A DNA stretch of 64,000 nt from the NCBI GenBank assembly GCA_958295895.1, contig CATQHI010000012.1, forward strand, positions 21,435-85,434, given 5' to 3'. The notes under the pieces were generated by a model. The model did not search any database, had not been told where the DNA came from, and worked only from the letters and a program-made list of their open reading frames with translations. This stretch comes from Saprospiraceae bacterium (GTDB lineage: Bacteria > Bacteroidota > Bacteroidia > Chitinophagales > Saprospiraceae). Position 1 is the first letter of the stretch; each line of letters opens with the position of its first letter. Positions 20,346 to 30,847 of the stretch are shown here, one piece after another. The position numbers were made by a program, and so were the translations under genes.

Positions 20346-20364
20346 AGTAGGGGGGCGGGGCCGC
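20345..20364 (-). repeat. Dispersed GC-rich core, partial copy upstream of alaS
   Basis: Minus strand AGCGGCCCCGCCCCCCTACTT then ACCTTTG. Confidence 0.65.
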
Positions 20365-20454
20365 TAAAATATTGTTAGGCCGGTGCCCCGGTTATTTACG
20401 ACCTTTGCGCTTTGAATGCCACGGGGCCCCGCAAACGGTCCATAAACTAGGGGA

Positions 20455-21492
20455 ATGCGATTTTTAAACTTTTTCAAGCAGGAACTTGCCGTCGATCTGG
20501 GGACGGCCAATACACTCATTATCCAGAACGGAGAGATCGTCATCGACGAGCCCAGTATCGTAGCCGTGAACCGCAAGAGCGAGGAGACCATCGCCGTCGG
20601 TCGCCGCGCCATGCAGATGCACGAAAAGACGCACGAGAACATCATCACCGTGCGCCCCCTCAAGGACGGGGTGATCGCCGATTTCCGCGCCGCCGAGCAG
20701 ATGATTAAGGGGCTCATTGAGATGATCGGTCCGCGTAGAGCCTTTTTCTCCCACCTCAAAATGGTCATCTGCATTCCCTCCGGCATCACCGAGGTGGAAA
20801 AGCGCGCCGTGTTCGAGAGCGCCGCCCGGGTCGACGCCAAGGAGACCTACCTGATCTACGAGCCCATGGCCGCCGCCCTCGGCATCGGCCTCGACGTGGA
20901 GGAGCCCGTAGGCAACATGATCATAGACATCGGGGGCGGCACCACCGAGATCGCTGTCATTGCCCTTTCGGGGATCGTCAGCGATCAGAGCATCCGCATT
21001 GCCGGCGACGAGTTGACGCAGAATATCCTCAACTACATGCGCAAGACCCACAACATCCTCATCGGGGAGCGCACCGCCGAGCAGATCAAGATCCACGTCG
21101 GTAGTGCCCTACCGGAGCTCGATGACCCGCCGGCCGATTTTGCCATCAACGGGCGTGACCTCCTCAACGGCATCCCGCGGCAGATCACGGTGACCTACCA
21201 GGAAATCGCCGGGGCGCTGGACGAGGCCGTCGGACAGATCGAGGATGCGGTGATCCGCGCCCTGGAGACCATCCCTCCGGAGCTGGCCAGCGACATCTAC
21301 TCCACCGGACTTTACCTCACCGGGGGTGGCGCATTACTGCGTGGCCTGGATAAGCGCCTGAGCCGTAAGACGCAGCTACCGGTGCACGTGGCCGAGGAAC
21401 CGCTACTGGCCGTAGTGCGGGGTACGAGTAAGGCCCTTCAGGACACCATCCGGTATAAGGCGATTCTGGTGCCGGCAAGTAGTGTGAGCTAA
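20455..21492 (+). CDS. mreB: Rod shape-determining protein MreB
   Basis: VDLGTANTLI, IDIGGGTTEIAVI actin-like motifs. Confidence 0.98.
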   Translation: MRFLNFFKQELAVDLGTANTLIIQNGEIVIDEPSIVAVNRKSEETIAVGRRAMQMHEKTHENIITVRPLKDGVIADFRAAEQMIKGLIEMIGPRRAFFSHLKMVICIPSGITEVEKRAVFESAARVDAKETYLIYEPMAAALGIGLDVEEPVGNMIIDIGGGTTEIAVIALSGIVSDQSIRIAGDELTQNILNYMRKTHNILIGERTAEQIKIHVGSALPELDDPPADFAINGRDLLNGIPRQITVTYQEIAGALDEAVGQIEDAVIRALETIPPELASDIYSTGLYLTGGGALLRGLDKRLSRKTQLPVHVAEEPLLAVVRGTSKALQDTIRYKAILVPASSVS

Positions 21493-22311
21493 GTGGGGCG
21501 GCTGCTACGCATCATCCTCAATAGTGGTGGCCTGTTCACCTTCCTGTTGCTCGAGCTGGCCAGTGTGTACCTGATCGTGCACCACAACGATGCGCAGCGC
21601 GCCATCTGGGCGGAGACCAAATCCGTCTACGGCAGCTACCTCACCCAGCAGCTCAACGAAAAGCTCGCCTTCCTGGACGTTGCGCGCGAGAATGAAATTC
21701 TCCGCCGGGAAAATGCGGCACTGCTGGCCCGTATCCCCGGTAGTGGCTACAATACCACGGTCGATACCCTCCCGGTGCGCGACTCCGTCTACCAACAACG
21801 CTTCACTTACCTGGCAAGCCGCGTGGTCAATAAATCACCCTACGGACCCTACAACACCCTCATCATCGATCGCGGCAGCAACCTGCAGGTAGAGCGCGGA
21901 CAGGGGGTATTGGCCGACGGCGGGCTGCTGGGGGTCGTCAGCGAGGTCACGCCGCGTCACGCCCGGGTAATCAGCATCCTGCACCTCGACACCCGCATCA
22001 GTGCCGGGCTCGACAACAATTCCTTTGGCACCCTTAGGTGGGACGGTCGCGATCCGCGCCGGGTCACCATCACCGATATGCCAGACTACGTCCCCGTAGC
22101 ACCAAACGATACCATTTACACTACCGGGTACTCCAATGTATTCCCGACGGGGCTACCCATCGGGACGGTGGAGTCCAGTACGCCGCTTCCCGGCACCGGG
22201 AGCCAGGACCTTACGGTCGTACTACTCAACGATCCCCTACAGGCCACCAACGGTTACATCGTACGCGATCTGTTCAAGGAGGAGCTCGAGCGACTCAATA
22301 CGGTGCGGTGA
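21493..22311 (+). CDS. mreC: Rod shape-determining protein MreC
   Basis: Position after mreB; N-terminal TM, coiled coil, MreC core (INKSPYGPYNTLIIDRGSNLQVERGQGVL). Confidence 0.93.
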   Translation: MGRLLRIILNSGGLFTFLLLELASVYLIVHHNDAQRAIWAETKSVYGSYLTQQLNEKLAFLDVARENEILRRENAALLARIPGSGYNTTVDTLPVRDSVYQQRFTYLASRVVNKSPYGPYNTLIIDRGSNLQVERGQGVLADGGLLGVVSEVTPRHARVISILHLDTRISAGLDNNSFGTLRWDGRDPRRVTITDMPDYVPVAPNDTIYTTGYSNVFPTGLPIGTVESSTPLPGTGSQDLTVVLLNDPLQATNGYIVRDLFKEELERLNTVR

Positions 22312-22832
22312 GTGCGGGGGTCGCATTCCGCATCGCCCTGCGCTTCGTGCTGCTCCTTGCGGCGCAGGTTTTTTTGTTCAATCAGATCGCCTGGGGCTGG
22401 GGCGGTCGGGAGTACCTCTTCGTGTTCGTGTACCCCCTCTTCGTGGCCCTGCTGCCGCTACGCGCTCCGCGACCGCTGGTCATTCTGCTCGCCTTTCTGC
22501 TGGGACTGGCCGTTGATTTCTTCAGTGAGACGCTGGGACTGCACGCCGGGGCCCTCACGTTTACCGCTTACGCCAGGCCGCTGGTGCTCAGGGCGCTACG
22601 CCCGCGCGACGGGTACAACATCAAGGCCACCCCTACGACTGCCGATCTCGGAGCTGGTTGGGTGAGTCAGTACCTGAGCTTCCTGTTGCTGCTGCACCTG
22701 CTGGCCTTTTTTTTACTACAGACCTTTTCCATCTTTTTCCTCGGTGAGATTGTACTAAAAACGGCGCTATCCCTGCCGGCAAGTTTACTGACTACGGCTA
22801 TCTTGGTGCTCCTCTTTTCTCCCAAAGCCTAA
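22308..22832 (+). CDS. mreD: Rod shape-determining protein MreD
   Basis: Hydrophobic protein between mreC and PBP2; GTG start overlapping mreC stop. Confidence 0.82.
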   Translation: MSAGVAFRIALRFVLLLAAQVFLFNQIAWGWGGREYLFVFVYPLFVALLPLRAPRPLVILLAFLLGLAVDFFSETLGLHAGALTFTAYARPLVLRALRPRDGYNIKATPTTADLGAGWVSQYLSFLLLLHLLAFFLLQTFSIFFLGEIVLKTALSLPASLLTTAILVLLFSPKA

Positions 22833-22846
22833 GGCTCACCACTCTC

Positions 22847-24724
22847 GTGAAAGAATCCGTCGACATTCGGGCTATAAGTATCCGCGCGGTGATTGCTCTG
22901 GTCACCCTGCTACTGCTGGGAAAAGCCTTTCAGTTACAGGTGGTCAGCGATACCTGGCGCACGCGGGCCGATGGCGTGGGCAACAGCCAGATCGACCAGT
23001 ACCCCGCCCGCGGCCTCATGACCGACCGCAACGGCAAGCTGCTCACCATCAACGAGCCCATCTACCAGATCGAGCTGACCTACAACACCTTTAAGCGCTC
23101 GGCCGAAACCTTCGACACCACCCGCTTTTGTCAATTGCTTGGCATCACCCGCGACTACTTCGAGGAGGCCATCCCGAAAAAGTGGGGGGGTAAGTACAGT
23201 CCCTCCAAGCCCTTTTCCTTCCTAGCCAACGTCTCCCCGGCGGTCTACGCCACCTTCCAGGAAAACCTCTTTCAGTTTCCGGGATTTACCGCTACCCTGC
23301 GCTCCTCACGCAACTATCCCCACACCGTAGCGGCTCACCTGCTGGGCTATCTGGGGGAGGTGAGTCAGCGCACGATCGACCGGGGTGGCGGTCGGTATGC
23401 CGGCGGCGACTACCACGGCATCTCCGGACTAGAGTACCAGTACGAGGAGGCACTACGCGGGGAAAAGGGGCGCCGACTGGTGTACCGCGACCGGCTCGGC
23501 CGTGAGGCGGGTGGGGTACTAAATGGGGCGCTAGACGTAGATGCAACCGTAGGTACGGACCTGATCACGACCATCGATCTGAGGCTGCAGGAGTACGGCG
23601 AGCAGTTGATGGCCAACAAGATCGGCAGCATCGTGGCCCTGGAACCCTCCACCGGCGAGGTGCTTACGATGATCTCGGCACCGACTTACAATCCGCGCTC
23701 CCTGCGCATCGGACGCGACCGGGGGCGGGAGTTCGTGCAGCTGCAGCGCGACACGTTACAGCCTCTGCTCAACCGGGCGATCAACGGTAAATACCCGCCG
23801 GGATCCCCCTTCAAGACGCTGGTGGCGCTGATCGCCATGCAGACCGGCACCCTGGCACCGGACCGGGGCATCGGCTGTTCGGGGGGCTTCACCAGTGGGG
23901 GCCGGGTACTGTTGGGCTGTCATAATCATCCCTACTGCAGCAACGTAGAGGACGCCATCGCTCAGAGCTGTAATGCCTACTTCGTCACCGCCTGGCTCGA
24001 GAACATCAACCGTTACGGCAGCCTCTCCCCCACCCAGGGGCTGGACGAGTTCAACCACTACCTCTACCAATTCGGGCTGGGTAGCAAGCTTGGCATCGAC
24101 TTTCCCGGTGAGATTGCCGGTCACGTACCCACCTCCGAGTACTATAACCGGCGCTTCAAAAACGAGCAGTACTGGCGCGCCATCTGGATGCGCTCGCTAG
24201 CGATCGGACAGGGTGAATACGAGCTCACGGCCCTACAGACGGCTAACTTTGCCGCCGCCATTGCCAATCGTGGGCACTGGTACACCCCCCATCTGGTCAA
24301 GCAGGTACAGGAGGGTAACGACGGACAGCTACGCGCCATCGTGCCCGAGCGCCACGATATCGACATTAACCGCGAGTACTTCGAAACCGTAGTGCGCGGC
24401 ATGCGCAAGACCGTCACCCAGGGTACAGCCCGCATAGCCGCCATTCCGGGTATCGAGGTCTGCGGCAAGACCGGTACCATCCAGAACTCCCACGGTGACC
24501 ACTCCAGCTTCGTGGCCTTCGCCCCGGCCGACGACCCCAAGATCGCCATCATGGTCTACGTAGAAAACGGCGGCTTCGGCGGTACGGTAGCCGCCCCCAT
24601 TGCTAGCCTGCTGATCGAGCGTTACCTCAATGGGGAGATCGCCGAAAATCGCAAGTGGCTGGAAACCCGCATGCTGGAGAAGGATATGACGCAGCGGGGG
24701 GAGAGTACGATTCGGGTAAAGTGA
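22847..24724 (+). CDS. mrdA: Penicillin-binding protein 2
   Basis: Transpeptidase SxxK in PPGSPFK; KTGT motif CGKTGTIQNSHGDHSSF; mre context. Confidence 0.95.
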   Translation: MKESVDIRAISIRAVIALVTLLLLGKAFQLQVVSDTWRTRADGVGNSQIDQYPARGLMTDRNGKLLTINEPIYQIELTYNTFKRSAETFDTTRFCQLLGITRDYFEEAIPKKWGGKYSPSKPFSFLANVSPAVYATFQENLFQFPGFTATLRSSRNYPHTVAAHLLGYLGEVSQRTIDRGGGRYAGGDYHGISGLEYQYEEALRGEKGRRLVYRDRLGREAGGVLNGALDVDATVGTDLITTIDLRLQEYGEQLMANKIGSIVALEPSTGEVLTMISAPTYNPRSLRIGRDRGREFVQLQRDTLQPLLNRAINGKYPPGSPFKTLVALIAMQTGTLAPDRGIGCSGGFTSGGRVLLGCHNHPYCSNVEDAIAQSCNAYFVTAWLENINRYGSLSPTQGLDEFNHYLYQFGLGSKLGIDFPGEIAGHVPTSEYYNRRFKNEQYWRAIWMRSLAIGQGEYELTALQTANFAAAIANRGHWYTPHLVKQVQEGNDGQLRAIVPERHDIDINREYFETVVRGMRKTVTQGTARIAAIPGIEVCGKTGTIQNSHGDHSSFVAFAPADDPKIAIMVYVENGGFGGTVAAPIASLLIERYLNGEIAENRKWLETRMLEKDMTQRGESTIRVK

Positions 24725-24736
24725 TTGCGTTGTTAG

Positions 24737-24884
24737 GTTATTGAGTTGTTGCGTTTATGGCTATGCTCGCTTCGCTCGTTTAACGATGTACCTGCGGCCC
24801 CGCCCCTATGCTGTGCGCCTACCACACCTATTACGCCTACCCCGTACGTAATCCAACAACTCACCAACGCAACAACCCAATAAC
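24737..24884. repeat. Inverted-repeat element: 19-bp arms (18/19 match) around a GC-rich core
   Basis: 24737-24755 gttattgagttgttgcgtt versus reverse complement of 24866-24884 (gttattgggttgttgcgtt); core tacctgcggccccgcccc at 24789-24806. Confidence 0.8.
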
Positions 24885-25014
24885 TACCCCTTACACCGAA
24901 CGTCTCCCCCAAAGTACCTGTTACCGAAAAGTAGGCGCGGTGGATTTTCCCCCCGCTCACACGCTTAGTTCACACCCGCAGGGGACGCACTCTCCGCACC
25001 AAAAACTTCACGTA

Positions 25015-25473
25015 ATGGATAACGTTAGTAACGAACAGACCAAAGGACTTAACAAACTCATCACCACCCTGTACGATGGGGAAAACGGTTACAAAGAGGC
25101 CGCCGAGGAGGTAGACAGCGTATCGCTGGCCACCAAGTTCCGCGAGCTGGGCCAGCAGCGGTACGACTGGGGCCACGAAATCAAGCCATTCATCACCCAA
25201 ATGGGTGGTAAGGTTGACAAGGGGGGAAGCACCGGCGCCGCACTGCACCGTGCGTGGATCGACATCAAAAGTGCCCTCTCTACTCAGGATGAAGCGGCTG
25301 TGATTGCGGAGTGCATCCGGGGCGATGAGAGTGGCGTGGAAACCTACAAGGAAGTACTGAAGGATACTACGCTATCGGCCGATGCCCGTCAGACGGTGAC
25401 CCGGCAGATGCAGCAGTTGGAACGTACCGTAGCCGAACTCAAGCAGTTGCACCGTACCTACGACAACGCCTAG
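25015..25473 (+). CDS. PA2169 family four-helix-bundle protein (DUF2383)
   Basis: NKLITTLYDGENGYKEAAEEV and helical pattern; ATG at 25015. Confidence 0.87.
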   Translation: MDNVSNEQTKGLNKLITTLYDGENGYKEAAEEVDSVSLATKFRELGQQRYDWGHEIKPFITQMGGKVDKGGSTGAALHRAWIDIKSALSTQDEAAVIAECIRGDESGVETYKEVLKDTTLSADARQTVTRQMQQLERTVAELKQLHRTYDNA

Positions 25474-25501
25474 GTTCCACCCATTGATCCTCAGATTTAG
25501 C

Positions 25502-25540
25502 GAAAGCCTCCGCCCGACCCGGGCGGGGGCTTTCGTGTTT
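25502..25540 (+). terminator. Rho-independent terminator
   Basis: GAAAGCCTCCGCCCG-acc-CGGGCGGGGGCTTTC hairpin followed by a T-containing tract. Confidence 0.8.
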
Positions 25541-25662
25541 TGCTATCTTGCGGCCCCGTACCGAAGTCCTCCAGTCCGAACACCACGTTCACCCCTATTC
25601 CGTGCACCTGCAACCGCGCCCCCTTATCCTCCCCTCCGGTAACCCAACGATTATTAATTAGT

Positions 25663-26313
25663 ATGCTAGAGGCGGCCAACATTCGCAAGAGCTACGGGGC
25701 GCTGGATGTACTCCGGGGCGTGGACCTCTCGGTGCGGGCCGCCGAGATTGTCAGCATCGTGGGCAAGAGTGGCGCGGGTAAGAGTACGCTGCTACACATT
25801 CTGGGTACCCTGGACCGCCCCGACACCGGGAAACTAGAAATCGGGGGGGAGGATGTATTCCGCCTCCACAGTCGGGAGCTGGCTAGTTTCCGCAACCAGC
25901 GCATCGGCTTTGTCTTTCAGTTCCACCACTTGTTGCCCGAATTTACGGCACTGGAAAATGTATGTATCCCGGCCTATATCGGCAAACGCGAGGCCGAGGC
26001 CACCCGGCGTAAGGGGTGGGAACTGCTGGACTACCTGGGTCTGGCCAATCGGGCCCAGCATAAGCCCGCACAGATGAGCGGGGGCGAGCAGCAACGGGTG
26101 GCCGTAGCCCGGGCGCTGATCAACGAGCCGGCCATCGTATTCGCCGACGAGCCGAGCGGTAACCTGGACTCCGGCAGCAGTCAGGAACTACACGATCTAT
26201 TGTTTCGCCTGCGGGCGGATTTTCAACAGAGCTTCATCATCGTGACCCACAACGAGGAGCTGGCCCGCATGAGCGACCGCCGGCTGGAGATGATCGACGG
26301 TATCCTCGTATAG
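25663..26313 (+). CDS. lolD: ABC transporter ATP-binding protein, LolD-like
   Basis: [56 protein letters not shown]. Confidence 0.87.
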   Translation: MLEAANIRKSYGALDVLRGVDLSVRAAEIVSIVGKSGAGKSTLLHILGTLDRPDTGKLEIGGEDVFRLHSRELASFRNQRIGFVFQFHHLLPEFTALENVCIPAYIGKREAEATRRKGWELLDYLGLANRAQHKPAQMSGGEQQRVAVARALINEPAIVFADEPSGNLDSGSSQELHDLLFRLRADFQQSFIIVTHNEELARMSDRRLEMIDGILV

Positions 26314-27747
26314 ATGGAAAAGCAGCAGCGGACCGATGGATCGGACGAGATTACCCCGGGGCAGGGCGGGATCAAATTGTGGTTCCGGGAGTTCATGGAC
26401 CTGCGTGAGGGCAGCGACCGGGAGGGGGCCATGGCCACGATCACGAGCGGCAAACTCATGCGGGGGAGCAACGCCTGGATGCTGGTGTGCTCCATCATGA
26501 TCGCCAGTCTGGGCCTGAACCTCAACTCCGGCGCGGTGATCATCGGGGCTATGCTCATCTCTCCCCTCATGAACCCCATCCTGGGTATCGGTCTGGGCGT
26601 GGGTACCAACGACCGGGACCTGCTCTGGGAGGCCTTGATCAACTTCGGCGTCTCCATCGCTATCGCGCTAGTGACCAGCTCCGTGTATTTTTTATTTACC
26701 CCCCTGGACATCTTCACCCCCGAGATGCGGGCACGCACCGAGCCTACCGTACTCGATGGACTCATTGCCGTGTTCGGGGGGCTTGCGGGTATTATCTCGG
26801 TGACCCGGGCCGATAAGACCAATGCCATTCCGGGGGTAGCTATCGCCACCGCCCTGATGCCTCCCCTGTGCGTGGCCGGCTACGGACTGACGGTGGGCCT
26901 GCGAACGGGGGGTGACTTCACCGTTTTCTGGCGGTCGTTCTACCTCTTCTTTCTCAACAGCTTCTTCATTGCCGCGACGGCCTATCTGATCATCCGGCTG
27001 CTGCGCTTTCCGTTCCGAAAGTACATGAACGTGCAGGAGACGCGCCGCAGTCAGCTCATCATCGGCGTGATCAGCGTACTGATGATCCTGCCGGGCTACT
27101 ACATCCTCACCGATGTGCTGGAGCGGCAGCGAAATGCCAACGCCGTGGAGGAGTTTACGGCCAAGTACTTTCCCGCCGCCGCGAGCTCCTCCATCTTCGA
27201 CCGGCGGAATACGGCCGAGCCGCTGCTCATCTTCCCCGTTACGAATCGACAGCTACCCCCCGATAGCCTGGCTGCCTACAGCAAGATACTCCAGGAGCCG
27301 CCGTACAATGTGACGGGGGCACGGGTGGTCATCGATACCAGCTACAGCCCCTCCGAAATCGCGAGCATCAAGGGGGAGTTGGCTACGCTCGACGACATCA
27401 ACGCCCGGTTACGCAACCTGGAACAGGTAGAGGTCATCAACCAGCGCGAACAGCAACAGCTGAGTGCGGAGCTTGAGGCTTACCGAATGGACAGTACCCG
27501 GTTCATCAATTTTTCGCAACAGCTGATGTGGGCCTTTCCCCGGGTGCAGCAGGTACGCCTGGCGCGTGCGCAGAGTACGGAGCGCTTTGGCCCGGATGAC
27601 GATCCGCCCTATACCGGAGAGCTGCCACTGGTAGTGGTGACCGATAATCTGGCGAGCATTGCCCCGGACGAGGAGCGGCGTATGCGTGAGTACCTCATGT
27701 CGGCCCTGGCGGTCGACACCCTCCTTCTGGTACGCGAGCTTCGGTAG
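26314..27747 (+). CDS. DUF389 (TIGR00341-type) membrane protein
   Basis: NSGAVIIGAMLISPLMNPILGIGLGV and ATALMPPLCVAGYGL motifs. Confidence 0.92.
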   Translation: MEKQQRTDGSDEITPGQGGIKLWFREFMDLREGSDREGAMATITSGKLMRGSNAWMLVCSIMIASLGLNLNSGAVIIGAMLISPLMNPILGIGLGVGTNDRDLLWEALINFGVSIAIALVTSSVYFLFTPLDIFTPEMRARTEPTVLDGLIAVFGGLAGIISVTRADKTNAIPGVAIATALMPPLCVAGYGLTVGLRTGGDFTVFWRSFYLFFLNSFFIAATAYLIIRLLRFPFRKYMNVQETRRSQLIIGVISVLMILPGYYILTDVLERQRNANAVEEFTAKYFPAAASSSIFDRRNTAEPLLIFPVTNRQLPPDSLAAYSKILQEPPYNVTGARVVIDTSYSPSEIASIKGELATLDDINARLRNLEQVEVINQREQQQLSAELEAYRMDSTRFINFSQQLMWAFPRVQQVRLARAQSTERFGPDDDPPYTGELPLVVVTDNLASIAPDEERRMREYLMSALAVDTLLLVRELR

Positions 27748-27784
27748 CACAAACCTAGGCGAGAGAATTAAAGTTATACGCACT

Positions 27785-28702
27785 ATGGATGACCAAGTAC
27801 GGGACCTAAGCACGGTATTCATCGACGCGTGGAATTCCTTTCTGGAGGCCATCCCCGGTATCCTGATCGCGCTGATCATATTCATCGTGGGGCTTTTCGC
27901 CGCGCGGCAGATCGCAAAATTTTTCGGTAGTCGGATCCTATCGCGCATGGAGGATCCGCTGATGGGACGCTTCCTGGTCACGACGCTGCGCTTACTGGTC
28001 GCCATCGGGGCGGCACTGCTGGCACTGCGCGCGGCCGGACTTAGCGGAATAGCCACCGCCCTGTTTAGTGCCATCGGGGCCAGTGCGGTCATCCTGGGCT
28101 TCGCCTTTAAGGATATTGGGGAGAACTTCATCTCCGGCATCATCCTGGCCTTTAACCGGCCCTTCAACGTAAACGATACCATTCGCGTCGTGGACCACTT
28201 CGGCAAGGTTAAGAGCCTACAGTTTCGCTATACGCACATTAAGACCTTCGACGGTAAGGATGTCTATATCCCTAACTCCGACGTGCTTACTCAGCCCGTG
28301 CAGAACTACACGGCCGATGGCTTTATCCGCTACGATTTCAATGTGGGGATTGCTTATGAGGACGATATCCAGGGGGCGAAGGAGGCCATCCAGCAAATTC
28401 TCGATGAACACCACCTGATTATCCGCGATGCGGACCACGTTAGTTTCGTGGCCGAAGATGAACTGGCCGCCAGCACGGTGAACCTGCGGGTATACTTCTG
28501 GGTCGACACCACCGATTTTCGCTCCGGTGCCCTCAAGGTGCGCGGTGAGGTGATTCGCGACATCAAGAACCAGATCGATAAGACGGGCTACAGCCTGCCG
28601 GCCGATATTACGGAGATCAAGCTCTACGGTAGCGAGCGGGATATACCGGTGCGGGTGGAGTTTGACGATACGCCCAACTCGGAGGCTGAAAACCTAAAGT
28701 AG
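27785..28702 (+). CDS. MscS-family mechanosensitive ion channel
   Basis: SAIGASAVILGFAFKDIGENFISGIILAFNRPFNVNDTI; PNSDVLTQPVQNYT. Confidence 0.94.
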   Translation: MDDQVRDLSTVFIDAWNSFLEAIPGILIALIIFIVGLFAARQIAKFFGSRILSRMEDPLMGRFLVTTLRLLVAIGAALLALRAAGLSGIATALFSAIGASAVILGFAFKDIGENFISGIILAFNRPFNVNDTIRVVDHFGKVKSLQFRYTHIKTFDGKDVYIPNSDVLTQPVQNYTADGFIRYDFNVGIAYEDDIQGAKEAIQQILDEHHLIIRDADHVSFVAEDELAASTVNLRVYFWVDTTDFRSGALKVRGEVIRDIKNQIDKTGYSLPADITEIKLYGSERDIPVRVEFDDTPNSEAENLK

Positions 28703-28717
28703 ACTGGCAGCATCGTA

Positions 28718-29113
28718 CTACGCGGAGCGGCCGTCGGGGAAAGGAATCGTCAGCTCCTGCCCGGGAAAAATCTTGTTCGGATCGTCGAGCGTATCGGAGT
28801 TAGCCGCAAAGATCTTCTTGTAGGCCATGGCATCACCGAGGTACTCCTTGGCGATTTTGGAAAGACTTTCCCCTTTCTGCACCGTGTGCTTAGCGTAGTA
28901 GCTCTTGTTAGCTACCTTGATGTCGACCTCGACATCGCGGGGATTCTCGCCGCCGACGCGCTTAATCTCGTCCCAGAGTTGATCCTTCTGGTACTGGGTG
29001 TCGACGGTGCTGCCCATGCGCAGTACGCCGTCGGCTTCTTCGACGTAGCCGTCGCGGGGGTTCATCTTTTCGCCCATTTCCAGGACGCTACGGTACTTTT
29101 CTTTTACGCTCAT
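28718..29113 (-). CDS. LysM domain protein
   Basis: HTVQKGESLSKIAKEYLGDAMAYKKIFAANSDTLDDPNKIFPGQELTIP. Confidence 0.92.
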   Translation of the reverse strand: MSVKEKYRSVLEMGEKMNPRDGYVEEADGVLRMGSTVDTQYQKDQLWDEIKRVGGENPRDVEVDIKVANKSYYAKHTVQKGESLSKIAKEYLGDAMAYKKIFAANSDTLDDPNKIFPGQELTIPFPDGRSA

Positions 29114-29154
29114 GGTGGTGTGTGGTTAATGCAGTGTGGCAACGGGCCGCCCCC

Positions 29155-30792
29155 CTACTTGTTTGCCAGGTCCACCACTTTCTCTACCTCCCAGTTGGCG
29201 CGCAGGGGCTCGATCTCGAAGCGTTGGACCAGCTCGGGCTGACGGCCGAAGCGCAGGTCGCCCAGGTCGAAACGGCCATTGTTGTTGCTATCGTAGATCA
29301 GCTCCATGCGGTAGGTACCCGGAGCGAAACTGGTGTACCGGGCGGTGTACGCAAAGCGCTCCCGAATGTAGCGGCGCGTGCCTACGATGACCTCGCCCTC
29401 CGCGTTGAGCAGGCGTAGTATGTAACTAGCCGCCCCGTTCAGATTGCGTAGCTCGATGGTGAGGGTGCCGTAGTTCTCTACCGCATCGACGTTCAAAGTG
29501 CTAAGTAGGGTATCGGGATTAGCGGTGCCGTACCAGTCGGTCACCGCACCGGGTAGGAGTTCGAGGCGGTACGGGGAGGCATCCCGCCAAGCGGCACTCA
29601 GGCGCAGTTCGGCCGGAAAGAGGCTGTCGATGGTGTACCGATAGGCCACGGGGCTCAGCAGGGTATCGCGGTACAGGCGGATCCGCGCGGTGTCGACCGC
29701 TTCTAGCGGTCGATTAAAGACCAGGCGCAGGCCCTCGCCGGGATTGACCGTACCACGCGATTGCTGTACTACCCGCAGTGGACTAGTGGGCGTGCTACCC
29801 GCATCGGTACCACTCAGGTATAGCGTATCGGAGTAACTGGTGTCGCGGCCGATCAGGATCGTATCCGGGGCAGCCTCCCGGTAGTAGAGTCGGATGGTAT
29901 CGCCGAAGTCATTGCGCAGGTACTCCCGGCCCGCAGTCAAATCTACGTTCTCGGCCGGCTGATTGACCCCGATAGCAACCAGACCGTAGTCTTCGGTAGC
30001 AAAGCCCGTGATCCGGGGCTCGATGGGTACGGTGGATAGTGGCACCGGTCCGATGGCATTATTATTATCGGCCACCGTGATGAGGCTATCCAGGAAGCCG
30101 GCTGCCGTGGGCGGGAACACGCCGCCGTAATCGGCAAAGTAATTGGTCGCCCCGGGGTTACGCTGCAGGGCAATCACCCGGTAGCGCCCCGGCTTGACGT
30201 TGCTGACCACGAAGCGGCCCTCCTCCTCGGTCCGGGCGAAGTAGGTGGGGTTCTGGGTGAATACCGCGCTATCGGCCAGGTTGGCGTAAAGGGTTAGATC
30301 GGCCCCCTCTAGCCCCTCGCCCGTGTAGGCATCCACTACCCGGCCGCTCACCGAGGCGGTATCGAGTACCGGCCCGGTGGCGAACACAAAGCGGAGGTTT
30401 TCGGTGGGATTGCCCTCGTTAAGGTCCTTCACCGCAGCACCGACATTAAATACGTAGGTCACGCTGTCGAGTAGCTCCAGCCCGTCGAGGGGGATGACCA
30501 GACTGCGGCGCTGCAGCACCGGCCGGTTGTCACCCGTAAGGGGCAGGGGCGGCGAGACAAAAATTTGCTGCTGGGGGTCCAGCTCCACCCACTCATCGAA
30601 GGTCAGGCGAATCACCCCGGGGCGAAAGTCCGTCTGGAAATTGGGCGTGGACTCGTCCGCCACCAGCACCGGCCCGATCGTATCCCGGTCCCCACCCCGG
30701 GGCGGCGTGGGCGTAGCGCAGTGTTGCAGGGTGAGGGACTGAGCGAGAAGGATGAGCAGAAAAAGCGTTGCGGCGAGCAGCTGACGGAGCAA
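29155..30792 (-). CDS. Ig-like (SbsA-type) lipoprotein; start uncertain, possibly TTG
   Basis: Lipobox-like LTLQHCATPTPPRGGDRDTIGPVL; Big-5-like domain TFDEWVELDPQQQIFVSPPL; no ATG before the hydrophobic leader. Confidence 0.78.
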   Translation of the reverse strand: MLRQLLAATLFLLILLAQSLTLQHCATPTPPRGGDRDTIGPVLVADESTPNFQTDFRPGVIRLTFDEWVELDPQQQIFVSPPLPLTGDNRPVLQRRSLVIPLDGLELLDSVTYVFNVGAAVKDLNEGNPTENLRFVFATGPVLDTASVSGRVVDAYTGEGLEGADLTLYANLADSAVFTQNPTYFARTEEEGRFVVSNVKPGRYRVIALQRNPGATNYFADYGGVFPPTAAGFLDSLITVADNNNAIGPVPLSTVPIEPRITGFATEDYGLVAIGVNQPAENVDLTAGREYLRNDFGDTIRLYYREAAPDTILIGRDTSYSDTLYLSGTDAGSTPTSPLRVVQQSRGTVNPGEGLRLVFNRPLEAVDTARIRLYRDTLLSPVAYRYTIDSLFPAELRLSAAWRDASPYRLELLPGAVTDWYGTANPDTLLSTLNVDAVENYGTLTIELRNLNGAASYILRLLNAEGEVIVGTRRYIRERFAYTARYTSFAPGTYRMELIYDSNNNGRFDLGDLRFGRQPELVQRFEIEPLRANWEVEKVVDLANK

Positions 30793-30847
30793 AGGCGGTG
30801 ATGACTTTTGGGTGGTAGAAGGACGCCCCGCCCACCCGATTTGTTGC

